Part shown: in pieces, positions 6,380 through 12,260 of the stretch
Numbering within the stretch: position 1 is the stretch's first letter
Layout: every line of letters begins with the position of its first letter
DNA from: Thermoleophilia bacterium
Lineage (GTDB): Bacteria > Actinomycetota > Thermoleophilia > Gaiellales > Gaiellaceae
NCBI GenBank assembly: GCA_025936595.1
Contig: JAICTB010000019.1
Span: forward strand, 1-15,981
Length of the DNA stretch: 15,981 bases
Direction of reading: 5' to 3'
Made by a program: the position numbers and the translations under genes
Notes under the pieces: generated by a model
Told to the model about the DNA's origin: nothing
Database searches by the model: none
What the model saw: only the letters and a program-made list of their open reading frames with translations

Positions 6380-7632
6380 CCCTCGCAACCCTGCTCGCCG
6401 AGACGGCGGCGCGCGTCCCCGATCGGCCCGCCCTCGCGTTCGAGGGGAACTGCATCACGTACGCGGAGCTCGACGCGATGGCGGAGGCGGCTGCGCCGGC
6501 AAATCGGGTCGTCCCGCTGTCGATGCCGAACGAGCCGGGCTCGGTCGCGCGTTACCACGGAGCGCTCCGTCGCGGCGCAGTCGTCGTGCCGCTCAGCCCG
6601 CTGCTCGCCCCGGCGGAGGTGGAGCTGCGCAGCCGGCCGTTCGCGCCCGCGCCGGATACGGCGGCCGCACTCTTCACCTCGGGGACGACCGGCGAGCCGA
6701 AGCGCATCGAGCTGTCGCACGCACAGCTGCGCGCGAACGCGGAGTATCTCGCCCAGGCTCTCGGCGTGACGGGCGACGACGTGCTCTGGGGGTCGGCGCC
6801 GCTCTCGCACGTGTTCGGCATGACGGGTTGCATGAACATGGCGATCGCGCTCGGCGCGAAGCTCGCGCTCGTTCGCCGTTTCGACCCATGCGAGGCGCTC
6901 GAGACGATCGAGCGCGAGGGCGTCACGGTGTTCATGGGCGTCCCGACGATGCTCGCGGCTCTCGCCGACGCGGCGCGTGAGCAGAAACGGACTTCGTGCC
7001 TGCGGCTCGCGCACTGCGGCGGTGCGCCGCTGCCGCTCGGCACCCTGCGGGCGTTCGAGGAGACGTTCGGCGTTCCCGTCTACGAGGGGTACGGCATGAC
7101 CGAGGTCGGCGGAGTCGTCGCGCTCAACCATGCCGGCGCGCCGCGCAGGCCGGGCTCGGTCGGCACTGCGGCCGCGGGGCAGGAGCTGCGCATCGCGGAC
7201 GACGGAGAAGTCCTCGTCGGCACCGAGGGTCGCTGGCTCGCAACCGGCGACGTCGGCAGGCTGGACGAGGACGGTCACCTCTTCCTGCTCGACCGCAAGA
7301 AGGATGTGATCCTTCGCGGCGGCTACTCCGTCTATCCGCGCCAGGTGGAGGAGGCGCTCCATCAGCACCCGTCCGTGCGGGAAGCCGTCGTCGTCGGAGT
7401 GCCGCACGCGCGCCTCGGCGAAGAAGTCGTCGCACTCGTCGTCGCTGGTCGCGGCTGCTCGGCGGACGCGCTCCGCGAATTTGCGCGCGAGCGAGTCGCC
7501 GCGTACGCCTACCCGAGGCTCGTCGTGCTCGTCGACGAGCTTCCGAGGAACCCGTCCGGGAAGATCCTCCGCCGCGAGATCGACCGCGACGCGCTGGCCG
7601 CGATTCTCGAACCCGGCAGGGGAGAGTCGTAA
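6376..7632 (+). CDS. Compact ANL-superfamily acyl-CoA synthetase, likely hydroxycinnamoyl-CoA synthetase
   Basis: This ligase would activate a carboxylic acid through an acyl-adenylate to its CoA thioester. In this operon the natural substrate is ferulate, coumarate or caffeate, feeding the hydratase/lyase upstream. Visible motifs: phosphate-binding loop LFTSGTTGEPKR (99-110), YEGYGMTE (236-243), ATGDVGRLDEDGHLFLLDRKKD (289-310) with Asp292 and Arg307, the hinge GGYSVYPRQVEE, and the C-terminal catalytic Lys396 in NPSGKILRREI. At 418 residues it is about 100 shorter than usual. The loss lies in the N-terminal subdomain, where only about 25 residues separate VVPLSPLL from the phosphate loop. 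The reading frame is continuous and all catalytic motifs remain, so it looks like a natural compact form. The GTG start overlaps the preceding stop (GTGA). Substrate assignment rests on operon context. Confidence 0.82.
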   Translation: MTLATLLAETAARVPDRPALAFEGNCITYAELDAMAEAAAPANRVVPLSMPNEPGSVARYHGALRRGAVVVPLSPLLAPAEVELRSRPFAPAPDTAAALFTSGTTGEPKRIELSHAQLRANAEYLAQALGVTGDDVLWGSAPLSHVFGMTGCMNMAIALGAKLALVRRFDPCEALETIEREGVTVFMGVPTMLAALADAAREQKRTSCLRLAHCGGAPLPLGTLRAFEETFGVPVYEGYGMTEVGGVVALNHAGAPRRPGSVGTAAAGQELRIADDGEVLVGTEGRWLATGDVGRLDEDGHLFLLDRKKDVILRGGYSVYPRQVEEALHQHPSVREAVVVGVPHARLGEEVVALVVAGRGCSADALREFARERVAAYAYPRLVVLVDELPRNPSGKILRREIDRDALAAILEPGRGES

Positions 7633-7706
7633 GCCCCGACTCACGACGACGTTCGAGCTTGCCGGGACGGAGGCGGGCGGCGGAACGAGACCTCGATGGG
7701 TCGATC

Positions 7707-8726
7707 CTAGGCTGTCACCGCAGAAGCGACGTCGCCTGCGTACTCGGGCGCGTCCTCGATGTACACGACGCTGTCGTACCCGAGGTACTTGATGAGGCGG
7801 TTCTGCGCCACGAGCAGCCGCAACGGCTCGTCGCCCGTGTTCACGTACTGGTGGACGTGGTTCTGCGGCACGTACACCGTGTCGTCGGTTGTGAAGTCCC
7901 ACGTCGTCGGCTCGTTGGCCACGCGCGCGTAATACCTCTCGGCGATCTCGGCCTCGACCTCCCACTGCACGCTCTGCCCTCTGCCCGAAAGGACATAGGC
8001 AACCTCGTCGGCCATGTGGAGGTGCTTCGCCGAGCGAGACCCCGGCGCAATCTCCTGCTCGTAGATGTCGACGCTGACCACGCGCACCTGCGGCGTGTCC
8101 TTCGAGCAGAGCACGCGCACGTTGCCGTCGCGGGTCGTCTCCCAGATCGTGTCGGCCGGCTTCACGACCTTCACCTTCTCCTCGAGCCCGGGCGTCCACA
8201 GCTTCGTCCAGTCCTCGCGAGGGCCGAAGGCGGCTTCTTCCTCGACCGGCCCGCTGCGTCCCTGCTGGATGAGGTTGAAGTACATCCACGTCGACTTCGC
8301 CTTGAACACGAGCGCCTTGGCGGTCTCGTCTCCGTCGTTGAAGTGCCGATGGACCGAGTCGACATGCACGACCGCAAGGTCGCCTGCTTCCCATGGGTAC
8401 TTCTTGTCGTCGTGGATCTCGTAGCCCTTGCCCTGGAGGATGTAGAAGATCGCCTCGTTCTGATGGCCGTGGCCGTGGTTTGACTTGCCCGCCGGGATCT
8501 CGACAAAGTGCACCTGCAGGTTCTGCGTGAGGAACGGGTCATCGCCGGGGCCGACGCGCCACCACGTGCGGGAGTCCTTCGAGTCGCCCGAATGGCCGAC
8601 TTTCGCGTCGTCGACGACGAAGTCATCGTTGCGGACGCGCGGCGCAGAGAGCTGTGCCCTGCGGAACTCCTTCAATCCGTATTGCTCGGAGCTCATTCCG
8701 CGCAGAAAGATGCGGCTCTTCGCCAT
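7707..8726 (-). CDS. Two-domain (bicupin) metalloprotein, possible aromatic dioxygenase
   Basis: The 339-residue protein has two cupin domains, each with full metal-site signatures. Domain 1: His84, His86 and Glu91 (NHGHGHQNEAIFYILQG) with His126 in VHRHFN. Domain 2: His235, His237 and Glu241 (KHLHMADEVAYVLSG) with His292 in VPQNHVHQYVN. Ring-cleaving bicupins such as gentisate 1,2-dioxygenase have this size and architecture, although many of those keep metal in only one domain; here both look competent. The start is supported by an AGGAGG Shine-Dalgarno (plus-strand 8736-8741) 9 nt upstream. Its stop lies 75 bp from the convergent synthetase gene, a gap in which I see no clear terminator. 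It is divergent from the FadR-type regulator, a likely controller. I do not recognise the exact subfamily; an isomerase or sensor role is equally possible. Confidence 0.75.
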   Translation of the reverse strand: MAKSRIFLRGMSSEQYGLKEFRRAQLSAPRVRNDDFVVDDAKVGHSGDSKDSRTWWRVGPGDDPFLTQNLQVHFVEIPAGKSNHGHGHQNEAIFYILQGKGYEIHDDKKYPWEAGDLAVVHVDSVHRHFNDGDETAKALVFKAKSTWMYFNLIQQGRSGPVEEEAAFGPREDWTKLWTPGLEEKVKVVKPADTIWETTRDGNVRVLCSKDTPQVRVVSVDIYEQEIAPGSRSAKHLHMADEVAYVLSGRGQSVQWEVEAEIAERYYARVANEPTTWDFTTDDTVYVPQNHVHQYVNTGDEPLRLLVAQNRLIKYLGYDSVVYIEDAPEYAGDVASAVTA

Positions 8727-8760
8727 GGGTGACAGCCTCCTCGGTCGCGACGGCGGTGGA

Positions 8761-8789
8761 TAAATATCGTACCATTAGACCTGTGTTCA
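8761..8789 (-). promoter_or_regulatory. Possible promoter of the bicupin gene
   Basis: On the minus strand TGAACA (8789-8784), a 17-nt spacer and TATTTA (8766-8761) would start transcription near 8754, about 28 nt before the ATG and upstream of the AGGAGG Shine-Dalgarno. Both boxes are only moderate matches. The shared GGTnnAATGGTA element lies in the spacer. Confidence 0.4.
8770..8781 (-). promoter_or_regulatory. Shared GGTnnAATGGTA element, copy 1 (bicupin promoter)
   Basis: Minus strand GGTCTAATGGTA; the second copy is GGTAAAATGGTA at 11749-11760, upstream of the orphan binding protein. Ten of twelve positions agree, and each copy overlaps or abuts a -10 region in front of a minus-strand gene. 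FadR-type GntR proteins often use GGT/ACC half-sites, and such a regulator lies between the two copies, so a common operator is plausible. Two copies alone are weak evidence. Confidence 0.35.
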
Positions 8790-8861
8790 CCCCCGTCACC
8801 ATCGGCCGCATCTCGGGCGAGATCGTCGATCAGATCAAGCGGGTGTCCGACGTCGCCGCGC

Positions 8862-8889
8862 CGCGCGCGATCATGTCGCGCGCGATCAT
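8862..8889. repeat. 13-bp direct repeat with 15-bp period
   Basis: CGCGCGCGATCAT occurs at 8862-8874 and again at 8877-8889, separated by GT. An 11-bp version (CGCGCGATCAT) also covers 4366-4376, immediately upstream of the amidase start codon. The pair lies within the small ORF upstream of the FadR-type gene (encoding RAIM and RAII). It could be a regulator site or a local duplication. Confidence 0.5.
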
Positions 8890-8964
8890 TCGGAGCACCT
8901 GGGGCGGACGACGATACGTGTCGCAGCGGCGGCGAGCACGATGGGCGTCATCGCCTACGCCACC

Positions 8965-8970
8965 TAGACT
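8965..8970 (+). promoter_or_regulatory. -10 box of the FadR-type regulator, leaderless
   Basis: TAGACT fits TAnnnT and lies 6 nt before ATG 8977. No Shine-Dalgarno is present. No good -35 is visible at 16-18 nt. The arrangement matches those at iclR and at the 4430 operon. Confidence 0.5.
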
Positions 8971-8976
8971 CGCCTG

Positions 8977-9768
8977 ATGGCCGAAAGCACGAGCAAGGAC
9001 AAGGGTCGCAAGGGCGAGATGTTCGCGCCGATCACGTTCGCGCGCGCGTCGTCGTCGATCGCCGAGCCGATCCGCACGGCGATCGTCAACGGCAAGCTCT
9101 CCGAGGGTGAGCGCCTACCGCCGGAGCGGGAGCTCGCGGAGCAGTTCGGCGTCTCGCGCGTGACCGTGCGCGACGCGCTTCGCGCGCTCGAGGCGTTGGG
9201 GCTGATCGACGTGCGCGTCGGCGCGCGCGGAGGCGCCTTCGTGACCGTGCCCTCGGGCTCCGTGATGGGGCAGACGATGAGCGACATGATGATGATGCAA
9301 GCGCTCAGCGCCGAGGACATCGTCGAGGCTCGGCTCGTCGTCGAGCTCGGCACGGTGACGCTTGCCTGCGCGCGCGCCACCGACGGCGATCTCGCACGGA
9401 TGCGCGTGCTCGTCGAGTGCGCCGAGCACGAGATCGCTGCGAAGACCTATACCCGAGAGCTCTCGTGGGACTTTCACGCGCTGCTCGCGGAGTTGGCGCA
9501 CAACGCTGCGCTGGCGGGCCTGACCTCGTCGTTCCGCAGCACGTTGTCGATGCACCCGGTGCGCAAGCGGGAGGCGAACGGCGGTCACGCGCGCACGGTC
9601 GAGGAGCACGCGCGGATCGTGCAGGCGCTCGAAAAAAGGGACGGGGCCGCGGCGCGTACCGAGATGGCCCGCCACCTACTGCGCGGCACCGGCCTGGAGG
9701 AGCGCGAGAGTCAGCTCCTCGAGCTGTGGCACGCTCAACCGGCCGCGTCGAGGCGCCGCAAGAGGTAG
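8977..9768 (+). CDS. GntR-family transcriptional regulator, FadR (FCD) subfamily
   Basis: The 263-residue regulator has an N-terminal winged helix (SSSIAEPIRTAIVNGKLSEGERLPPERELAEQFGVSRVTVRDALRALEALGLIDVRVGARGGAFV, about 26-89). The C-terminal all-helical FCD effector domain carries candidate metal ligands Asp165 (WDFH), His211 (EEHARIV) and His233 (MARHLL). FCD regulators usually sense small carboxylates from sugar-acid, lactate or aromatic pathways. The start ATG fits a leaderless -10 box. A 15-residue lysine-rich extension precedes the usual MFAP start, so ATG 9019 is an alternative. An unusual run of four Met codons (residues 104-107) falls in the linker between domains. Its last 34 bp overlap the convergent aldolase gene. 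Likely targets are the divergent bicupin, the aldolase/binding-protein pair, or both. Confidence 0.9.
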   Translation: MAESTSKDKGRKGEMFAPITFARASSSIAEPIRTAIVNGKLSEGERLPPERELAEQFGVSRVTVRDALRALEALGLIDVRVGARGGAFVTVPSGSVMGQTMSDMMMMQALSAEDIVEARLVVELGTVTLACARATDGDLARMRVLVECAEHEIAAKTYTRELSWDFHALLAELAHNAALAGLTSSFRSTLSMHPVRKREANGGHARTVEEHARIVQALEKRDGAAARTEMARHLLRGTGLEERESQLLELWHAQPAASRRRKR

Positions 9769-10427
9769 TCCCACGCTTGGCGCAGCAGTGCCGGTGGATA
9801 GCAGTGCTCCCGCTTCGCTAGCGCCTCCGCATCCTCCGACCACGTCTGCGGCCCGCCGCCGGCGATCGCGCGGATGTTCGTGCGGCAGGCCCGCTCCAGC
9901 AGCACCGACGTCATCACCGCGGTGACGACGTCGGGCCCGCACGTGACGATGCCGTGGTGGACCATGAACGCCGCGTTGCGGTCGCCGACCGCGCGTGCGA
10001 GGTCGCGTCCGAGCTCCCGTGTGAGGATCAGGTCGCCGGTCTTCGTGAACCGCGCGACCTCGGGCGGCACGAACAGCGTCGCCTCGTGCGACACGGGACG
10101 CAGAGGCTGCCCCGTCGAGGCGAACGCCACCGACCACGGGGCGTGGGTATGGACAACGGCGTGCACGTCGTCGCGTGCACGCATCAGCTCGGTGTGGATC
10201 GCGTACTCGGCGTGACGCCGGCCCTCCCCCTCGAGCACCTCGCCGTCGAACGAGACGAGGATCACCTGCTCCAGGCCGATCTCCTCGAAGCCCCAGGTCG
10301 ACGCCTTCATCCAGGCGCCGCGGCCGGCGGGATCGCGGGCCGAGACGTGGCCCCAGACGAAGTCACCCTGATCCTCGAGGCCGAGGATCCGGCACCCGAG
10401 CGCCACCTGTTCGCGCAGCTCCTCCAC
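9735..10427 (-). CDS. Class II aldolase/adducin family protein
   Basis: This 230-residue zinc enzyme of the class II aldolase/adducin fold has metal ligands His93 and His95 (VVHTHAPWS) and His158 (FMVHHGIVTCG), with Glu74 (RRHAEYAIH) at the position of the catalytic Glu of fuculose-phosphate aldolase. Family members cleave sugar-phosphate aldols, epimerise pentulose phosphates, or decarboxylate aromatic di-acids (for example 3,4-dihydroxyphthalate decarboxylase PhtC), which would suit a phthalate-type oxygenase nearby. I chose GTG 10427 because AGGAGG (10442-10437) precedes it by 9 nt. The in-frame ATG 10445 would sit only two bases after a 15-bp hairpin and have no Shine-Dalgarno. The upstream gene on the same strand is an orphan binding protein. 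The 3' end overlaps the convergent regulator by 34 bp. Substrate unknown. Confidence 0.82.
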   Translation of the reverse strand: MEELREQVALGCRILGLEDQGDFVWGHVSARDPAGRGAWMKASTWGFEEIGLEQVILVSFDGEVLEGEGRRHAEYAIHTELMRARDDVHAVVHTHAPWSVAFASTGQPLRPVSHEATLFVPPEVARFTKTGDLILTRELGRDLARAVGDRNAAFMVHHGIVTCGPDVVTAVMTSVLLERACRTNIRAIAGGGPQTWSEDAEALAKREHCYPPALLRQAWDYLLRRLDAAG

Positions 10428-10447
10428 GTCGCGGGCCCTCCTCATGC

Positions 10448-10480
10448 GTGGGGGCCCGGCGGCATCCGCCGGGCCCCCAC
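10448..10480 (-). terminator. Perfect 15-bp GC-rich hairpin between the binding-protein and aldolase genes
   Basis: Arms 10448-10462 and 10466-10480 are perfectly complementary (GTGGGGGCCCGGCGG and its complement) around a three-base loop. On the minus transcript it follows the binding-protein stop by 21 nt and ends just before the aldolase ribosome-binding region, with no U-tract after it. It is more likely an attenuating or mRNA-stabilising hairpin that gives more receptor than enzyme than a complete terminator. Confidence 0.75.
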
Positions 10481-10501
10481 CTGGTCTTTTCCCTTCGTCT
10501 C

Positions 10502-11641
10502 CTACGACTTGCCGAGCCGCGTGCAGCTGTTGTACTTCGCGTTCCACGCCTGCCAGTGCTCCACGATCGGACGGAGGTCCATCTTCGTCGTCACGGGGTG
10601 CGACGCGAAGGCGTTGTCCTGGAAGTGGGGGTTCGCGGGCTGCACGCCGTTCTTCAGGAGGATCGGCTGGCCGCCCTTGGCGGAGAGAAGCCAATCGTCG
10701 AAGAGCAGCGCCGCCGCCGGATGCGCCAGCCGGTAGGGCAGTCCAACGCCCTGCGGACGCTCCACGACAGGCGAGACGAATGGCGGCCCGAACGCGATCG
10801 GTGCATGCTGTGCCTGCAGTTGCTCGAGCGATTGGGCGTGGCCGCTGACAACCACCGAGAACTGGCCCGCAGCGAGCAGCGTCGCCTGGGTCGTATGACC
10901 GTTCGTGAGCTGCGAGTTGCGGCAGATGCTGTCGAACATCTTCGTCGCGGCCGCCGGTGTCATCTTCTTCGGCGCGAGCTGCGTGAAGTAGTTGTAGAGC
11001 TGCGCGAACCAGTCGACGTCGGTCGGCTCGATCGAGAGCTTGCCGGCCCACTTCGACGTCGCGAGCTCCTGGAACGACTTCGGCGGATCCTTGACGAGGT
11101 TCGTGTTCCACGCGACGACGAACTCCTCGAGCCGGTCGCCCGTGAAGGTGTCGAAGCGGTACGCCTTCGGGATCGTGGAGAAGAACGGCGACTTCCGGTA
11201 CGGAATGAGGATGTTCTTCTTGTGCTGGAAGATCAGCATCGTCGATCCGTTGGTCTCGACGACGTCGGCCCCGCTCTTGTTCGCGGAAGCCTCGGCGAGC
11301 ACCTTTGCGGTCACGTCCTCGGACGCTCCGCGGAACAGGTTCAGCTTCACCTTCGGATACGCCGCCTCCCATGCCTTCTGCATGGGGCCTGTGACGAGCT
11401 TGCTCATCGACGTGTAGACGTTGACCTGGCCTTCTTGCGCCGCGAGCTGCGCGAGCTTCGCGTCTCGCGCGGCGGGTTTCAGACCATTTACTTGACTGAG
11501 GACGGCCTTGAGGTTCGCCGGCGTCGGGGGCGGGCCGGCAGTCGACGCGGTGTTCGCCACCGCCGCCATCGTGAGCAGCACGATTGCCGCGAGGCCGGCG
11601 ACAATCGATCTGCGCCGAAGGCGCTTGGACATCTGATGCAT
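10502..11641 (-). CDS. Orphan ABC-type extracellular solute-binding protein (family 1 / Fe3+-polyamine type)
   Basis: The 379-residue exported receptor has a Sec-type signal (RLRRRSIVAGLAAIVLLTMAAVANTAS) without a lipobox Cys. The mature fold resembles type 2 periplasmic-binding proteins of the AfuA/PotD-like group: GQVNVYTSMSKLVTGPMQKAWEAAYPKVKLNLFRG, then the GADVVETNG segment, then hinge segments such as EEFVVAWNTNLVKDPPKSFQEL. ATG 11641 has GGAGG 7 nt upstream, supporting it over the TTG just before. No permease or ATPase lies in the window, so either transport partners are elsewhere or the protein serves a shared importer. It is cotranscribed with the class II aldolase across the hairpin. 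A polar organic acid is more likely than iron given the absence of iron genes, but this is inferred. Confidence 0.85.
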   Translation of the reverse strand: MHQMSKRLRRRSIVAGLAAIVLLTMAAVANTASTAGPPPTPANLKAVLSQVNGLKPAARDAKLAQLAAQEGQVNVYTSMSKLVTGPMQKAWEAAYPKVKLNLFRGASEDVTAKVLAEASANKSGADVVETNGSTMLIFQHKKNILIPYRKSPFFSTIPKAYRFDTFTGDRLEEFVVAWNTNLVKDPPKSFQELATSKWAGKLSIEPTDVDWFAQLYNYFTQLAPKKMTPAAATKMFDSICRNSQLTNGHTTQATLLAAGQFSVVVSGHAQSLEQLQAQHAPIAFGPPFVSPVVERPQGVGLPYRLAHPAAALLFDDWLLSAKGGQPILLKNGVQPANPHFQDNAFASHPVTTKMDLRPIVEHWQAWNAKYNSCTRLGKS

Positions 11642-11744
11642 CAACAGACCTCCGGTATGTGGGACCCCAGGCGACAGCCCTCGCCACCCTGAGACGAAGA
11701 GCGCGGCTCCAAGTTGTGAGCGAATGAGGTCAAACGGAACAATG

Positions 11745-11774
11745 CTTATACCATTTTACCCGAACACGTGCCAA
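11745..11774 (-). promoter_or_regulatory. Promoter of the orphan binding-protein gene
   Basis: Minus-strand TTGGCA (11774-11769), an 18-nt spacer and TATAAG (11750-11745) predict a start near 11738 and a leader of about 97 nt before the Shine-Dalgarno. The leader has no obvious riboswitch that I can recognise. It faces the rpiB-like gene, which has its own Shine-Dalgarno. Confidence 0.6.
11749..11760 (-). promoter_or_regulatory. Shared GGTnnAATGGTA element, copy 2 (orphan binding-protein promoter)
   Basis: Minus strand GGTAAAATGGTA, matching 10 of 12 positions with GGTCTAATGGTA at 8770-8781. It lies in the spacer and touches the -10 box, so a bound protein would block the promoter. See copy 1 for the link to the FadR-type regulator. 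Confidence 0.35.
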
Positions 11775-11801
11775 GTATCCCCGAATCGAAAGGGCTGAAC
11801 C

Positions 11802-12260
11802 ATGCGGATCGCACTCACCGCCGACCACAACGGCATCGCCCTGAAGCGGCGTCTGCTGACGTTTCTGGGTGCACACGGCCACGCGGTCGACGACCGGGCC
11901 CCGGAGGTCCGCGCCGGTGAGGTGGTCGACTATCCGCCGCTGTGCGAGGACGTCTGCCGCCGCGTCCTCGAAGGCCACGCCGAGCGCGCGATCGTGATCG
12001 GGGGCAGCGGATCGGGGGAGGCGATCGCCTGCAACAAGCTCCCGGGCATCCGGGCAGGGCTGTGTCTCGACCTCTTCGTCGCCGAGATCGCCCGCGCCAA
12101 CAACGATGCGAACGTGCTCGTCCTCGGCGCGAAGGTGCTCAGCCCGGACCTTGCGGAGCGGATCACCGCGGTCTGGCTCGCGACCGACTTCCGAGGCGAG
12201 CGCCACCAGCGGCGGCTGGATCAGATCGCGGCGCTCGAGCGGGGCGAGTCACTGCTCTGA
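11802..12260 (+). CDS. RpiB/LacAB-family sugar-phosphate isomerase
   Basis: The 152-residue protein matches ribose-5-phosphate isomerase B over its length: MRIALTADHNGIALKRRLL at the start, VVDYPPLCEDV, VIGGSGSGEAIACNKLPGIRAGLC and ANNDANVLVLGAKVLSPDLAERI. The catalytic Cys of E. coli RpiB (in CGTG) is Gly68 here. Glu73 in GGSGSGE takes the position used as the base in the Mycobacterium tuberculosis enzyme, which suggests the actinobacterial subtype. The His in the CHD motif of E. coli RpiB is Leu89, so substrate handling may differ from ribose 5-phosphate. A Shine-Dalgarno (GAAAGGG, 11788-11793) lies 8 nt before the ATG. Its final 40 bp overlap the convergent hydrolase gene. Isolated RpiB homologues often serve a dedicated sugar or sugar-acid pathway; its part here is unknown. 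Confidence 0.85.
   Translation: MRIALTADHNGIALKRRLLTFLGAHGHAVDDRAPEVRAGEVVDYPPLCEDVCRRVLEGHAERAIVIGGSGSGEAIACNKLPGIRAGLCLDLFVAEIARANNDANVLVLGAKVLSPDLAERITAVWLATDFRGERHQRRLDQIAALERGESLL

Larger units (their letters stand above)
8783..8977 (+). pseudogene. Small ORF with a FadR-like N-terminal arm; possible gntR remnant or leader ORF
   Basis: From GTG 8783 this frame encodes 64 residues. The first 20 (VFTPVTIGRISGEIVDQIKR) resemble the N-terminal helix of FadR-type GntR regulators, where the pattern F-x-P-V-x-x-x-R-I-S-x-x-I-x-x-Q-I precedes the winged helix. They also parallel residues 16-34 of the intact regulator downstream (FAPITFARASSSIAEPIRT). The expected winged-helix continuation is absent in all three forward frames, and the sequence becomes Arg-rich. 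The stop TGA shares one base with the ATG of the intact regulator (TGATG), and TACCAT lies 7 nt before the GTG, so it could be a leaderless, translated leader. Alternatives are a truncated duplicate or chance coding on GC-rich DNA. Confidence 0.4.

Noticed and set aside
7633..7706. Bidirectional terminator between the synthetase and bicupin genes
   Set aside because: The 74-bp gap shows only short imperfect inverted repeats and no T-tract, so nothing could be supported.
6256..8394. A 712-codon open frame opposite the synthetase and overlapping the bicupin
   Set aside because: No recognisable motif, composition typical of an antisense GC shadow, and it spans two well-supported genes.
9286..9300. 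ATG-triplet run in the FadR-type gene as a repeat-based phase-variation tract
   Set aside because: Four ATG triplets in frame would not cause frameshifts on copy-number change and may simply encode a Met-rich linker.
10428..11687. Extension of the class II aldolase frame far upstream through the binding-protein gene
   Set aside because: The upstream part lies in another frame of the binding-protein gene and has no motif; a Shine-Dalgarno and family start place the aldolase start at 10427.
11642..11801. Riboswitch in the ~97-nt leader of the orphan binding-protein gene
   Set aside because: I could not find a conserved aptamer core or a convincing expression platform by eye.
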